Source of the DNA: Gordionus sp. m RMFG-2023
Taxonomy: Eukaryota > Nematomorpha > Gordioida > Chordodea > Parachordodidae
Direction of reading: 5' to 3'
Assembly (NCBI RefSeq): GCF_954871325.1
Contig: NC_088776.1
Span: 17,794,052 to 17,858,051, forward strand
DNA: 64,000 nt
In this document: in pieces, positions 9,727 to 23,113 of the stretch
How the letters are laid out: every line of letters starts with the position of its first letter
How positions within the stretch are numbered: position 1 is the stretch's first letter
The notes under the pieces: model-generated
What the model was told of the DNA's origin: nothing
The model's database searches: none
What the model saw: the letters and a program-made list of their open reading frames with translations, nothing else
Translations under genes and position numbers: made by a program

Positions 9727-12700
9727 AAAAATTTTCTCATAAAACCACCTCTTAAAAATTATCGATAAATATAATAATTCTTAAAGTTTAATTGTCAATA
9801 AATTTTAAATCTAAATATATTTGTAAATAAGATATAGAGCTATTTATAATATAAAGATTTTTATTCCTTGTAAAAAAAAAATATATAAGTGTTTTTGCCA
9901 CAATAGAAAAAATAATAGAATAGGTGTTTTTGATATTGGATGTAAGACATTTCTATTTAATATTAGTTTATGAAGCTTTAAGATAATAGAAAACACATTA
10001 ATAAACTAAACCCACAAATGCAAAAAAATACATTCTGAGAATTTTATTAGTGAAACCGACTTACTAGATAGTAGGTATTTTAATCTGGAATACTTTAGCA
10101 AATTAATGTCTTATAAAAAAAAGTTTTTACAAATTTGTTAACTCAGATTTGAGAATTTGTATTTAAATGGAATTTTAAAAGTAATTACTAAAAATAGAGG
10201 AAATGTTATCATTGCTCCCAATTTGATTACCAGTTTGGGAATCAAAATGGAAATATAGTTGATATTTCCTGCATTATTAGCAATTTAAAAAACTTAATTT
10301 AAATTCAAGTGTTTACTTCCCTGGCATCTACTAATATTAATTTCAAATTTACTAAGAGATGTAAGCGAGATTCCCAATGAGATTTTTGTCCTAGCGATTT
10401 AGAACCTATCCCAATTTGAGAACCCCCTCTCATCACAATATATATTCCGAAAAAAATTAAAATCAAATTTTAAGATTACTTTTATTTTGTCTATTAATAA
10501 TAGATCGTTTTAATTATAGTAAAAATTGCCTCACAGGTAAATATTTTACTTTTTTAAAAAAATATATATATATAGTATATCCTTAACAGCTGCTCATTCT
10601 TTCCCCATAATTATGCAAGAATATTTGCGAAATTTGACATTAATTTATCCATAATATATATTGGATAAGTGTGGCTATATTAAAAATAATATTCATAAAA
10701 TTTACATTAAAATAAAATTATTGTAATATAACCTAGAGTTATCAATTCTAAAAATAAATGTTGAAAATATAGGTATTAGAATATAAATAGCTACTATTTG
10801 GCTGACAAGTGAAGTGCCATATGAAATACCTACAATGGGTTTTGGTTTCAACGGACAGATTTAAAAAATATATATCACGAAAAAATTTTCAGCACACATA
10901 TTAAATTTGTATTCAATAAAGGGAAGGACTACTTTTTTCTTCCTTTGCATCTAACAACTCGTTTCTCAGCTCAAGACCACTTTTGATTTGGATTTAAATC
11001 ATGAGAATCGAATGATATGTTATTTTCTGCGGATGTTATTAAGCTCGTTTAAAAATTCCAAAAATAATTCCTTAGTTTTAAGTTTTGTCATTTAACAAAA
11101 TATAAAACTGAAATTAAATTTTTTTTTATATAAAATATAGTGTACGAATATAAAAATATGTAAAATTTTTAGGATTGATTATATGCAAAAATTTAAAAAA
11201 AAGATATGCTTTGAGGATTTTTAACAATTCTACAAAACAAAATTCCCGGGGATTTCCTGTGATTGTGGTTATATGAGCTCTGGAATTTTTTTCTAGAGCA
11301 CCATGGTTAATATATAATATTTTGAATATATGGTTATAAAAAAAAATTTAAATATTGGATTACATATAAAAAAACTTATATTTTTTTTACCTTTTATAAT
11401 AAAGGTTCTAATTAATTAATTAATAACCATCCTTTTTTTATATACAAGATTAAATCCTATTCTATATAAAATTATACTTCATTTGCACAAATGATATTTT
11501 TAATTTAAACAATAAACCAACCCCGTATATGGCTCATCCTCAAAATATTTTTCGAAAAAGTTAAGATTGTAAAGTATTTTCAACTTGACACTTTTACAAC
11601 TAATCGGACGGCTCACATTATTTCCCCAATTAATCTCTTAGTATTATCTTCCTTTTGTTTCCTCCAGATTACTGAATAATTAGTTATTTTTAGTTTTATA
11701 TTTCCACATGATTTATTGTTAAAACAATTCTGCCACATCTATATTTACCCATATAATTTTTTTTTAAACAAGAGATTAAATTTGCAAAAACCCATATTAG
11801 TCGAAAAACTTTTATATTCTAACCACCTCTTTCAGTTTGATAATAGGCTTGAAGAACATGAATGGTAAAAAGCGCTCTCTACATAACCTTGATAATAGCT
11901 TATCAAATGAACAATTTACAATGAGTTTATATCTATGATATCGCATTGTACAACGGTAAATTTCCGTGAATTTTAATTTGCCTATCTATATAGTCAGGGG
12001 ATATATCATCGCATGTCGTAATAAACCATGCACCTATGCTCAACTACCCCTATTTTGAACCATTTCATTCTCAGAAATTAAGACAAGGCTTGATAACCCT
12101 CTTAATATCTTATAGGCTTCAGACATAAATCATTAATTTAGTACTATAGGTGTGTTTCTTTATTTCCTCAGGCTTATTTTAATCGATATTTAAAAAAATC
12201 AATAATTTTTTTAGCCCGATAGTCACACCCAGAGTCTAGAACGAGAACCTGGAGAAATCTAGGAATCAGAACATGAAATCCTTTATCTAAATTTATGGAG
12301 ACCTGAATCCTTTTTAAAAATTAATTTACATATTATTATAGTTAAATGCTATATGATTCAAGAGATTATTTAGTGTTTAAATATTTTAATTTTTTTAGCA
12401 AGTTTGGAACCGAAAAAACTCTAATTTACATTAACAAACGATTATTTTTTTTTACCGAGAAGATTAAAAAGATCTTGGTATTTTTCTTCAAAAGAATGCC
12501 TACAAAAACATTTAGAAAAACAAGGTAATTTAAAATTCTCAAATCTAAATCCGGCCTGATATGAATGAAAATATAGGTTCTATTCGACAGAGATATTTTA
12601 ACTCGAATTTGTTCTAGTATAAACCATCACTTTTTCTTAAATTCGATAAATGTTTTATCAAAAATGTAAAATTGGGTAAAGAAAGATATTTCTGAAAAAA

Positions 12701-13361
12701 CGAGGGCCCACGCTGCGTCAAAATTGGGCAAATTATATATTATATTTTTTTTAAACATTCTTATCTATCTATTCAATCTTTACGTAATGTAATAATAATA
12801 ACAGTTAAAGGATAAAACTTACTATAGTAGTAAACTTGTTGTAAAAGTAGGAAGATCTGTGGGAGCCTTTTTAATTAAATAATTAATAACTGTGTGTTAA
12901 TTGTTATTTAGGACTTTAAACAATTAGGTTTAAAAAGAAAAAAGAAGATATCATAATATATTTTACAAAAATGTTGTTATTGTATTTTATTTTAAAATTA
13001 ATAATAACATCAATTCCATTATTTTATATTTATTATATTATAATTATTATTCTTTTTACCTGTTATAAATTAATAATAATAATAATAATAAATAAAATAT
13101 TCTTTGATCAAATCTTTGCCATAGAAAAAATGGACTATTGTTATTTTTTTTATATCGTTCATCTTTCTACGAAAACATTCAATTGATTAAAAACCTGATT
13201 AAAAAATATAATATTTTTTTATTTTTAATTATAGTAAAAAATAAAAAAAATTTTTATATATAAATTCGAAAATAGTTTTGATTTAAAAAAACAACTAAAA
13301 ACTCATTCTATAATTGAAAAAAATAAAATCATTTGCATTAGTAATAATTAAAATAAGCAAT
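9727..13361. other. long AT-rich intergenic stretch, no gene supported
   Basis: Both strands were read. Frames near 12346-12528 and 12971-13186 are Phe/Ile/Lys-rich low complexity without family resemblance. There are scattered A/T microsatellites, such as an (AATA)n-type run at 13073-13098. No repeat ends, tRNA or conserved motif were found. The last few hundred bases should include the cyclin promoter and 5' leader. Confidence 0.5.
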
Positions 13362-15137
13362 ATGAATATCGTGCTAGATTTACAATCTTATAGATTGAAC
13401 GATTCAAGATTTTGTCCTCTTAAACCAATTCCAGATAATGCGAAAGCAAACGAATCCATCATTTCAGAAAAAATTTTAAAACAGGACTGTCTTGATAGTT
13501 TTAACAATTGCAGGGAAAATATATCGGTAATGGTAGATCCAACTTTATCGGCGAATTTAGCAAAACAATGTAAATCAACATTGAGTAGCGAAGAATTAAA
13601 TCCTTCATTAAATATTCCTCTTCTCATACACAATGAAACGCTAAATGATTCTTCGACCTCTGAAGGTTACGGGACAGAAGAAGAAAATGAAATGCCAGCA
13701 GAAGGTAATAGAATGCTAAATAATAAATTCGAATACCTTTTCAACGTATTACCATATAAAAGAATACCTATCAAAGCTCCTCTCACTGATAAAACCTTGA
13801 CAGATCCCAGCATCTTGAAAAATCTATTAATCGCTCAAGATTTATACAAAGTACCTAGGGATTACTTTTCAGGGCAAGACAAACAAGATGAAATAAATAT
13901 AGGAATGCGTAAAATTCTGATCACTTGGATGTATCAGGTAAACAAATTTTTTATACATTCTTATAAACTATAAAATAAATGTATATATATTCTATTTTTT
14001 TTAAAGGTTTGCGAAGAATGTAAATACAAAATTGAAGTGTTTTTGTTCGCCGTTAACCTCCTCGATAGATTCCTTTGCAAGATCAATATTCGCAAATCAT
14101 ATTATCAACTATTAGGCGGGGTCGCTTTATTTATTTCTTCGAAATTTAAAGAAGTCTGCCCAATGTCGGCCTCAGTTATCAGTGCATACACAGATAACCT
14201 ATATACTGCAGAGGAAATAATAGTAAATTTTTTTTATTATATAGTAATATTAGGTCATTGTTCATCTCGTTTAAGGATCATTTGGCCTTAGTGATCAAAA
14301 AAAATAAATTATTATTTTAATCTTTTTTTAATTAACAGGAATGGGAATTGTTTTTTGTGAATGTACTAGAATGGGAACTTGGATACATTAACCACATTTC
14401 CTTCTTGGATTCCATATTTTCTACATTAGAGGTATTGCCAGGACAAGAGCTATCTAGACTACGAGATAATACTACACAATTCATAATCTTATGCGTATTA
14501 GGTTATTAATCTTTGAAATTATCTATTATATAATAAGATAAGTATACAATAAGGTAATTTAGATTTTTAAATTGTAACAAATTTTTTTTTATTCTTTAGA
14601 TGCTTTATGTATATTATATTAGTTAATCTTTCCCTATACATTTGAATTATTTATTTTCAACCATGTAATCATATAATTTTAAAATATAATAAGAGGTCAA
14701 TAATCACCTGTTACGTTTATTTAAGAAATATTTAAAAAAAATTTTTATAAATTGACTTAAATATTATAATAATATATACATTTTCTAAATTTGATTAAGG
14801 AGGAGAATACATGTTTACCAAACCTTCGGATTTAGTTGGTGCGTGTATATACCTTTCCTTCTATTATTTCGAAAAAAGTAGCCCTAACTACGTGATATTT
14901 CCACAAATATTTAGTCACATAAAATGCCTCCTCTCAATCGAAGATGTAAATAATCTAATGATTTTCTTTCTTCCTAATATATTTAAATAATAAAAAATTA
15001 TCTTCTTAATTGATAATTTTAATTTTTAGACGCAATACCATGACATCATTAACAGAGTTCACGTGACTTTTCAAGATTATCTAAAGAAATCAGATCCCAA
15101 TCATTTTCTTATTCGAGATGATCTAAAATTTAGATAA
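13362..15137 (+). CDS. D-type cyclin, five exons, 401 residues
   Basis: Inferred exons are 13362-13937, 14007-14222, 14339-14501, 14803-14945 and 15030-15137 (1,206 nt), with GT..AG introns of 69, 116, 301 and 84 bp in consistent phases. D cyclins bind CDK4/6 and drive G1 entry by phosphorylating Rb. The N-terminal cyclin fold starts near residue 155 with DPSILKNLLIAQDLY, followed by the hallmark MRKILITWMYQVCEEC and NLLDRFLC. It continues QLLGGVALFISSKFKE, YTDN, and EWELFFVNVLEWEL from exon 3. The second cyclin fold is in exons 3-5 (LCVLGEYMFTKPSDLVGAC). The first ATG is used; an in-frame extension upstream has no ATG. Odd points: a long acidic N-terminal extension of about 150 residues, no visible LxCxE Rb-binding motif, and no clear C-terminal Thr-Pro/PEST degradation signal. 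Assignment to the D class rests on the MRK..WM..VCEE signature and exon-wide similarity. Confidence 0.92.
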
Positions 15138-17035
15138 AAAATAACTCTTATAAAATATTTTTTGGTGCAATTTTTATATTATATCTATAATTTAGATATT
15201 TGTATATATATATAAGTATAACCCATTTAATACGATATCTTTTAAATTTATATATATCTAATTTAGATATTTGTATATATGTAAGTATAAACCAAATACG
15301 ATATCTTTTAAATTTATATATAAATATAAACGATATTTATAATTGTATATAACACTATAATATAACAAAATAAAATATATATTATATGCTTATGATGGTA
15401 GTTTATTAAACCTCGTGCGTCCTAACGGTCTAATCGTTTTTATAATTTTATAGAATAGATAACATAATTTCAAAGTAATATGATCTTTTAAATATAAAAA
15501 AATTTCGACTTAATATTATATAATAGCATAATTTTGTTTTTAATTTCAATATTTGTATATCAAATGAGTATATAGATTCTAATATGATTTTTTAAAAAGA
15601 TAACCACTAACATTTTTGAAGTAATTCGATACGATTATATTTTATAGCACAGCTTTTCTAGGTAATTTGATCATATCTATACTTGTCATAACATAACTTC
15701 TTCTTTTTTTTAGCAATTTGGGTGTCCTTCAAGTCTGGCCAATCATAAATTTTAAAAAAAAGGAAAAGAAGATTAAAAGGCCCATTCATTCAAATTACAG
15801 ATTAAGATATTAAAAATCAATAATAATTTAACTAATTTTATATATAAATCATATATCGGCATTTAAATTAAAGGTACATTATTATTTTTCTGTTTAAACG
15901 TGAAAAAATAAATAAAAGGTGTCCAGGTGTGTTATTAAAAGGTTATTTATGACACTATTTTAAAATAGTAGTTTATCTAATAGAAACTAATATTATAATT
16001 TTCATAGCAGATTATTCATTAAAGTAATCCAAAATAAAATTCAATTTAGGTTTAGCTGGGATATTATCTCTCATTACATAAAATTATTAAAGATTTTTTT
16101 AATATATACAATAAAACCTGTCTAGTTATGAATGAGAGCTGCAAATATTTGTGCTCAAGTTTTCAAAAAAAATATAATAATGGCATTAAGGACAATTTTA
16201 TAAGAAATTATTCCTTGACGACTTAAAAAAATTGCTTAGAAATCGGCAAATAGAACTGTAAAGGACTGAAATAGCATTCGGAGGTTTTTTTTTACTACCT
16301 ATATTTAATTATATGTAATATCATTTTTTTTTTCCATATTGAATATATAAAACCGCAATTTATAATGATTTCGCTTCCTCCCTGCTTGAGATTTTTCGTT
16401 ATTTAATAACTTATGATTATAATTTATTTTTTTTAAATATTTGATATAAAATACCAGTTATTTTTTTACCGGAGATTTAACTTAATGGTTTTATTTGGTG
16501 AGATAAAAAATAAAGTTTTTTAAAAAATTAAATTAATTATATAATTTTTATAATAATAATATTTTCCTAAAAATATGTTTTTATCAACGATAACGTCCTG
16601 GAAAAATTTTATCTTCTCAAATACCGATATAATATTACTGATAATATTAATTTAAAAATAAATATTCACATTGATGATGGTTGGTTAATGCATTTTTATT
16701 TTTTTAAATGACATAAAATTGGAGTTTTAAAAAACCACCTAAGCTCTAATTTTTTTTTTATAATTTAATTATCATGTTTTATAACGCCACAAAATAATCA
16801 TTTTGGAAATATTAGTTATATATTTTTTTTCTGGTATTATATATAATGAATAATTCTATATATTAGAGTTTGACAAATTATTTTTTTTTCACATTCAATT
16901 ATGGAATGGATATATATTTTTAAAAACCCCATTAAATTTATTAATTTTTACGACGAAATAAAATTCTATATAATTTATTTTTTTAGTCATATATTATAAT
17001 AATAGGATATATATACTCTCTAAAGATAAGTCACA
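15138..17035. other. intergenic DNA after cyclin D; short tandem duplication
   Basis: A unit of about 70 bp containing TTTAGATATTTGTATATAT and ACGATATCTTTTAAATTTATA is repeated twice between about 15185 and 15330. The rest is AT-rich with no coding signal, RNA gene or recognised transposon end. Confidence 0.5.
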
Positions 17036-18420
17036 CAGGGGCGTAGCCAGGAATTTTCTGTAGAGGGTGGTGGGGGATATTTTTTTTTTGGAGCAATAAA
17101 AATTTATTAGAATTAATCATCCTATAAAATTTATTAGAACACAAGAGCGAATATATTGCTGTTAATAAATATTATATATATAAAACGATATGTAAATCAC
17201 AGTAAAATATTGAATAAAACATTATTGATGATTTAAATATGTTAATCAAAATTTCGTTCATAAATAAAAATTTCAACTTCTTTTTTATTTCTCTAATATT
17301 TCAATATTCCTCTGTATTGGGGACAATCGATTATAAGATTTCGTACTTTTGAGATAGATTTTTATTATATCTAATGAGGAAAAGTGTGCTTGTCATAATA
17401 GTTATTATTGCCAAGTAATTTTAATAAATTTGGAAAAAACTCCAAAATATGTTTTAAAGTAAGCAATTTTCCTTTGCGTTTCTTGGAAGATTACCTACTA
17501 AAATTAATTTTTCATAACAAAATTTATATTCTAATATTAATTGACATTAAAATTTTTTTTTTTTAATACAAGATTAGATATATCCTAATAGGAATTTAAA
17601 TAGTATTTTATCAATTGGATAGAGCCATTTGATGAATCACAAATATTTTATTGATTTAGTAAAAAAATATATTTAAAAGTGGAATAAAAACTGTTATTTT
17701 ATATTGATCATTAATTGAGTCTATTGGAGTGATTTGTTTGTCTAAGTGCAAATCGAAGTTCTTCAACAATCACATAATTCTCTTGAAGTTCGGTCAATGT
17801 TTCTCTTAGATATAATAATATTCGCGATTTATATAACCTCAGTCAAATCCATATCATTTTTATGAATAATATTTCATAAAATTGTTGTGTAATTTAATAA
17901 TTTATTAATACATTCCAATGTTAAAAAAAAAATCGTCTATCGTGAATTTAATAATATATTAGCTTCAGATGCAATATCTGGTTGAGGCCATTCTGATTTT
18001 TCCTTAAGACATTCTATTCAGCAAATTCTGTTTCTGGATATCTGAACATTTCATACCCTATAAATTTTTCTAACCATGGTTATTATTAGAGATAAATTAA
18101 ATAGATAATTTAATATATTTTGGTTGATATATTCTTATATCCTTCAGTGTTTAAGGTTTAAAAAATTTAAGAAAATATACTTTGAATTTTCGTGAGATAA
18201 AATATTAATACACAAGGAATAAATATTTAAATTAATTTTAACTTTATGCTAACATTTAAAATAGAATATAACCTTTGCAATTCCCAATTCATGAAAATTC
18301 TATTTTTTCAAAAACTTTTGCTACTGGGAGACAAGGATTTATCTCCTTGTTCTTCCCCATTAGATACGTGTGAAGTCAAGTTTAAAATTTATATTTTGAT
18401 TTCCAAAAAAGAGATATAGT
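17036..18420. mobile_element. hAT-like repeat, GGGGCGTAGCCAGG end family, copy 1
   Basis: It begins CAGGGGCGTAGCCAGGAATTTT, a typical hAT-like terminus, followed by a G-rich run. The next several hundred bases are homologous to 28294-28544 plus 40345 onward, which gives independent evidence that it is a repeat. The minus strand carries short protein-like stretches but no intact frame. The right end is not recognised, so the end coordinate is approximate. Confidence 0.5.
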
Positions 18421-19587
18421 TTGCATATAAATGTTAGTAGATAAACTAAGCATAAACTATAGTTCTACAACTCATAAAAGAAAAATATTATTTTAATATA
18501 TTTTTATATAAACTTTTAAAATTGGCGATATTATGTGAAAAAAATATATTATCCTGTTTAGCTCATTCCACCCATAAAATATTTCAAAATCATCTGCCCG
18601 TTGCTATTTAAAATTTTTTAACCCACCAGCCCAATGTTTAAAAAAAACATATTTCTTTATAAGTTTTTATACACATTACTATTATATAGTATTATTTTGA
18701 ATATTGGCTATCTTTACTAAAAAATTTAAAAAGGAAAGGCCAATGACCATTTTTTTATATGAACTTTTACATTTGTTTTGTAAATAAAGTTGATAATCTT
18801 GAAAAATCTTTAATTAATTATAATATAATATTTTTTTTATTATAAAATTTTTTTTAATCAAGATTTTAAAAACCCATAATGTAAATATTAACTTTAGGTG
18901 ACTATTTGTCTACTTTAAAATACAAAATCTATACAATTAATTTCACTCTACTTACTATGTTATTCATTAAAAATGAACGTAAAATAAAAAATTATTATTA
19001 TCAACAACAAAAATAAAACTGATTATAAATCATTCTTCACAAAAAAAATTTAAAAAAAAAAAATTATATCTTTTCTTGTTTTTAAAATCATCATTAGCAA
19101 TAATTTTTTGTTTGCGTCTTGAAGGTTTAGCCGATTTTAAAGCACTATTAAAATGGGGTGGGTTTAAAAAATATTTTACCATCTTTATTTTTTCCCTTTC
19201 AATTTTATGAAAATTCCTTGATTGAAAAAATTCCCTCATAATAGTGTAGAAAAGTAAGGTCGAAGAAGATAACGACTTTAGTAAAGTCATTTCTTTTGGG
19301 AATTAAGGGTGATGCATTATTTTTAAAGTGATCATTGCAGCACTCTCTTATAGATATCTATTAAATAATTGTTGAAAAACTCTAATTTATCTTATGTGAA
19401 TTAAGCACACGTATTGAAATAGTTTATCAATATTTTATTTTAATAAATTTTGAATATATTTTGAGATAATTCTATAACTATATAAGATAACAAAGAAATT
19501 TAATTTTGGCCGTCCTTAGAGTTGATGTATTTTCTAAAATAATGTATCTATAGACGGATATGGCTGATATTGATATAATAAAGTTTC
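18421..19587. other. AT-rich DNA with an unassigned minus-strand frame
   Basis: A minus-strand frame at 19290-19030 (86 codons) contains a basic patch (SAKPSRRKQK) but has no recognised family and no neighbouring exons. I do not call it a gene. No repeat ends were found. Confidence 0.4.
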
Positions 19588-19964
19588 TAGAGGTCTGCAA
19601 ATGGCAAAATTCTTAGGCCCGGTCCGATAGGAATTTGAGTTTTGCCTGGCCAGATCCAAATTATTTTGCCCGGCCCGGTTTCAAATTTTTACTAAAGTTA
19701 GAGCTGTCCGGTTTAATTTTTTTTAAATACAAGGCCTAAACCAAATTGTATTTTGCTGAACACCAAAATAAACGACTATTTATAATCTTGGGGAGTGGTT
19801 AAATTAATAATACTATACTTTATGAATTATTGCTTCTTTGAAATATCACACTTGGTCAAATATGCATGCAAAAAAATTTTCAAATTTTGCCCGACCCGAC
19901 CTGGGAAATTTTTTTGACCAGAAAAATTTCAGACAAAGCCAGGTCCTGGCATTGCAGATCACTA
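19588..19964. repeat. GC-rich CGGCCCGG-family element, copy 2
   Basis: It begins TAGAGGTCTGCAAATGG and ends CATTGCAGATCACTA, matching the CAGAGATCTGCA end consensus of the family. The interior has ggcccggtcc, gcccggcccgg and cccgacccgacc blocks separated by A/T runs. I did not find an 8-bp target duplication, so it is an older copy. Confidence 0.6.
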
Positions 19965-21570
19965 GTCTGGGGTTTGTAATAGTATTTGAAATTATTCCTA
20001 GGTAGGTCTGTCTAACCTAACATTTAAAAATTGATCAGGTTTACCCTAATAAAATATTTTAATTAAGATATCGCAATCAGGATTGCAAATTTTTCGGGAA
20101 ACTATAATTATGGAAAATTTCCAGGAAAATTTGGGGGGAAAACAGGAAATTTCCTTTTAAAAATATTTTACATGTCAATATTGATTTTTTTTAACATGTT
20201 TTATTGAAAACATATTTACGTATTATTTAAGCAAGTATAATATGCTTCGATTATTTAGTTCGTGATTTTCGTTTGGAGATGAAATCAATTCCACAAGAGA
20301 GCTTGAACACCTAGAATTGAGCAATTTGTCGCAGAAGTTGCTTTCCCCAAAAAACTAAAGATTTTTCTTATAAATACGAGATTCCTGACCTTATCAATTT
20401 TTAAAAAAATAACTTTCCTAAACTTTTTAAAACATAAACATATTATACTTCATAACATATTTTAGATTCACCTACGCGTATTAAACCTCCATAATTATTC
20501 TTGTGATTATACACTATTTATCTAACCAGTTTATTTCCATTTGCAATATAATGGAAAATAGATGGAAAAGGATTAAAATGAAAGATATAAAACTGATCCA
20601 AACATAATTATCTGAAGAAAGATAAGGGTTACTTTGCAGTTGAGGTAAAAAGTCTAACGCTAATCACTTTATGTTCTTTACAGTTGAAGATATTTGATCA
20701 TATGATGTATATACAAATACATACTTATGATATGCTGTTTAAAAGTAAGGGTCCATGTTCAAAGATGTTGACTAAAAACTATTTTTGGCCCTCTTTTCAC
20801 CAAAAGGCATTTTTGGTATTTTTGATTTTGAGGCAATCAAAATTTATTAAAATTACGTGATTATTCCTTAGGAGTTTTAGCACATCTAAAAGAATATCTG
20901 GAGAAATTTATGTTTGTCAACTAACCCCAAGCTATAAAACGAAAATAATTGGCAAATAAAAGAGAATTAAAAAATATCCAAGATTTTTTACACTGTAATT
21001 ACATAAATGAAGGAATATGGATAACAATAATCCCTATAAATACAGGGAAAAAGCTGGCTAGAATGACATATTACACATCTAAACAAGCCTATATGGATGT
21101 ATTTATGAAAAATAATAGTTTATCATTTTAATTAATTTCTTTAAGATATAATATTTTGTGTTTTATGCCCAGAGTATTAAAGGAGGGAGGTTTGGTTGGT
21201 TTTACTTTGTAGCCTTAATGATGAAGGTGGCTCTCCAATATACAATTTTAATCTTTAAAATAAACATTTTATGGCAAAAGATCAAAATACCTAGAATCCC
21301 AGTATAAACTTATACAAAATAAGTTATTTACCTATGAAAGAGGAATGGAAAGAGCTCTGAACTCGATATTCACGAGGTATATTTATAATAATTCGATTGG
21401 CTAGAAATCTTTTAGACTATATTATGGGAATCACAAAATTTAAAAAGCGCGTTCTGAAGGTAATTGTAATTATTTTTGTAAATATATTCATAATCACATT
21501 TAATTTTTAGATTCCATATTTATAACATAATAAGGAGAAGAATGATGATGATAATAAATAGTATTTACTA
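19965..21570. other. intergenic DNA with one protein-like frame
   Basis: Around 20952-21131 on the plus strand is an open frame with protein-like composition (EGIWITIIPINTGKKLARM) ending in a stop. It has no ATG at its start and I do not recognise it. It might be an exon of an unidentified gene or a transposon remnant. The rest shows no signal. Confidence 0.35.
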
Positions 21571-23113
21571 CATTCAGCCAGGCGTATACGCAGTGGGATT
21601 GGGGGGGGGGGGCAAATCCCCCCCCCTCCAAGCCAAAAAATGTAGATGCAGGATATATTTTTCTAAAATATTATTGTTTATATTAATTATATTTGTTAAT
21701 ATTTATTCCTATCTCATATTAAATATTTAATTACATTTATTTATCACATTCATCTACTAAGTTATTTTATCAATTAATTTCGATTTCAAATTTTCCGGCG
21801 TGATATTTAGGATCAGTAGAAGAGTATTATAAAACAAATGTCTTCTCTCTTAGATACATTTATAACCCAAATAAATGAATGGTTTTTAATTCATCATGCA
21901 GCACTTACCAATCTGCAGATATTATTTCCACAAAAGCCTTATCAACCTTTTTCAGATGGTAATAGGAAAAAAAATATTTGTTAGATTTATATCATGAAGA
22001 TGTTAAAGTATCTTATGATGTCTTATTAGCTGATTAACTATGTTTATAAAATTAACTATGGTTGATATAATCCCAAAAAATGCTATGGATGCTTTGCATT
22101 TCAAACACATTATATTCCTAATGTATTAAAAGGGTTTATATATATTAGCAACTCTTCCCATTAGTAAACTAAAGAAACATTCTCTTTTTTAGGAAGAATA
22201 ACAGAGCCCGGCAGAGGTACCATTTGCAGGGCATTTTTAAAAAATTTTTTACAGCCCGGTTCGGCTATTTTAAAAAAAAAAAATTCAGTCCCGCCCCCTG
22301 CTTTTTTTTAAATAAAACTTTCAGGCCCGGCTTTGATTTTTTTAAAACAAATTATATTTCTATTTGATTTTTAAAGCTAATAATAACGATTTCAAATATA
22401 GGCTGTTTTAAAATATACACCCCGCCCCAGATATTTTTTAAAAAAAATTTTCAGGCCCCGCCCGGGTGTTTTTTTTTAAAAAAATTTCGGACCCTGCCCG
22501 GGTATATTTAAAAATTTAAAATACGGTCCGGCCCCTCTCTTAAAAACATACCAAGAATTACAATTTCTGAAAGTAGATTGAAAGGTTTGGATCTTTTTCA
22601 TAGGCATTTGACGACAAGCAAGGATGAGATAATTGAAAAATTAGCTCAATCCCATCGAAGATTGGATTTTACATGTAAATATATAACATACAAAATACAA
22701 TTATTCCTAAGAAACTTTTTGTGTATTAATTTTCCAACATTTAAATTTTTATATATATAAATTTTAAAGGCTCAAAAAATTCAAATTTCTATTTTGGGTC
22801 ATTTAAGTGATTCATATAGTGGTTATATTTACTTTATATTTTATAATTCACATTTATTTTATAGTTTTTCAATGCCGCCAGTTATATCCGTTTAATATTT
22901 TTTAATTCACATTTTATTTTATAGTTTTTATTTGACGGTTTATACATATAATATTTTTATAATTCACATTAATTTAAAATTGTGTATTAGAAATAGTTAT
23001 TAGTTCTAATAAATTTATGCTTGATATTTTTAAAAAACAATAATATTTCTTAAAAAATTTTATTATCCCCCCTCCCCCCAAATTAAATTCCTGCATACGC
23101 GCCTGCATTCAGC
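21571..23113 (+). mobile_element. non-autonomous hAT element with perfect 8-bp target duplication
   Basis: The element (21579-23105) has ends CAGGCGTATACGCAG and, on the other strand, CAGGCGCGTATGCAGG. It is flanked by cattcagc on both sides (21571-21578, 23106-23113), the 8-bp duplication expected of hAT. G- and C-runs lie just inside the ends. The interior keeps transposase relics on the plus strand. The clearest, about 22548-22673, reads LKGLDLFHRHL..EIIEKLAQSHRRLDF, matching the stretch after the hATC dimerisation domain in ZMYM1/DUF4371-type hAT transposases. A GC-rich MITE is nested inside. The exact duplication suggests fairly recent insertion despite the missing transposase. Confidence 0.85.
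22202..22540. repeat. GC-rich CGGCCCGG-family element, copy 3, nested in hAT
   Basis: It starts CAGAGCCCGGCAGAGGTACC and carries the usual alternation of gcccgg blocks with T and A runs. The far end is decayed. It lies inside the 21579-23105 hAT element, upstream of its transposase relic. Confidence 0.55.

Noticed and set aside
13388-13633. 81-codon minus-strand frame in the cyclin D first exon
   Set aside because: It is antisense to well-supported coding sequence and has no homology of its own.
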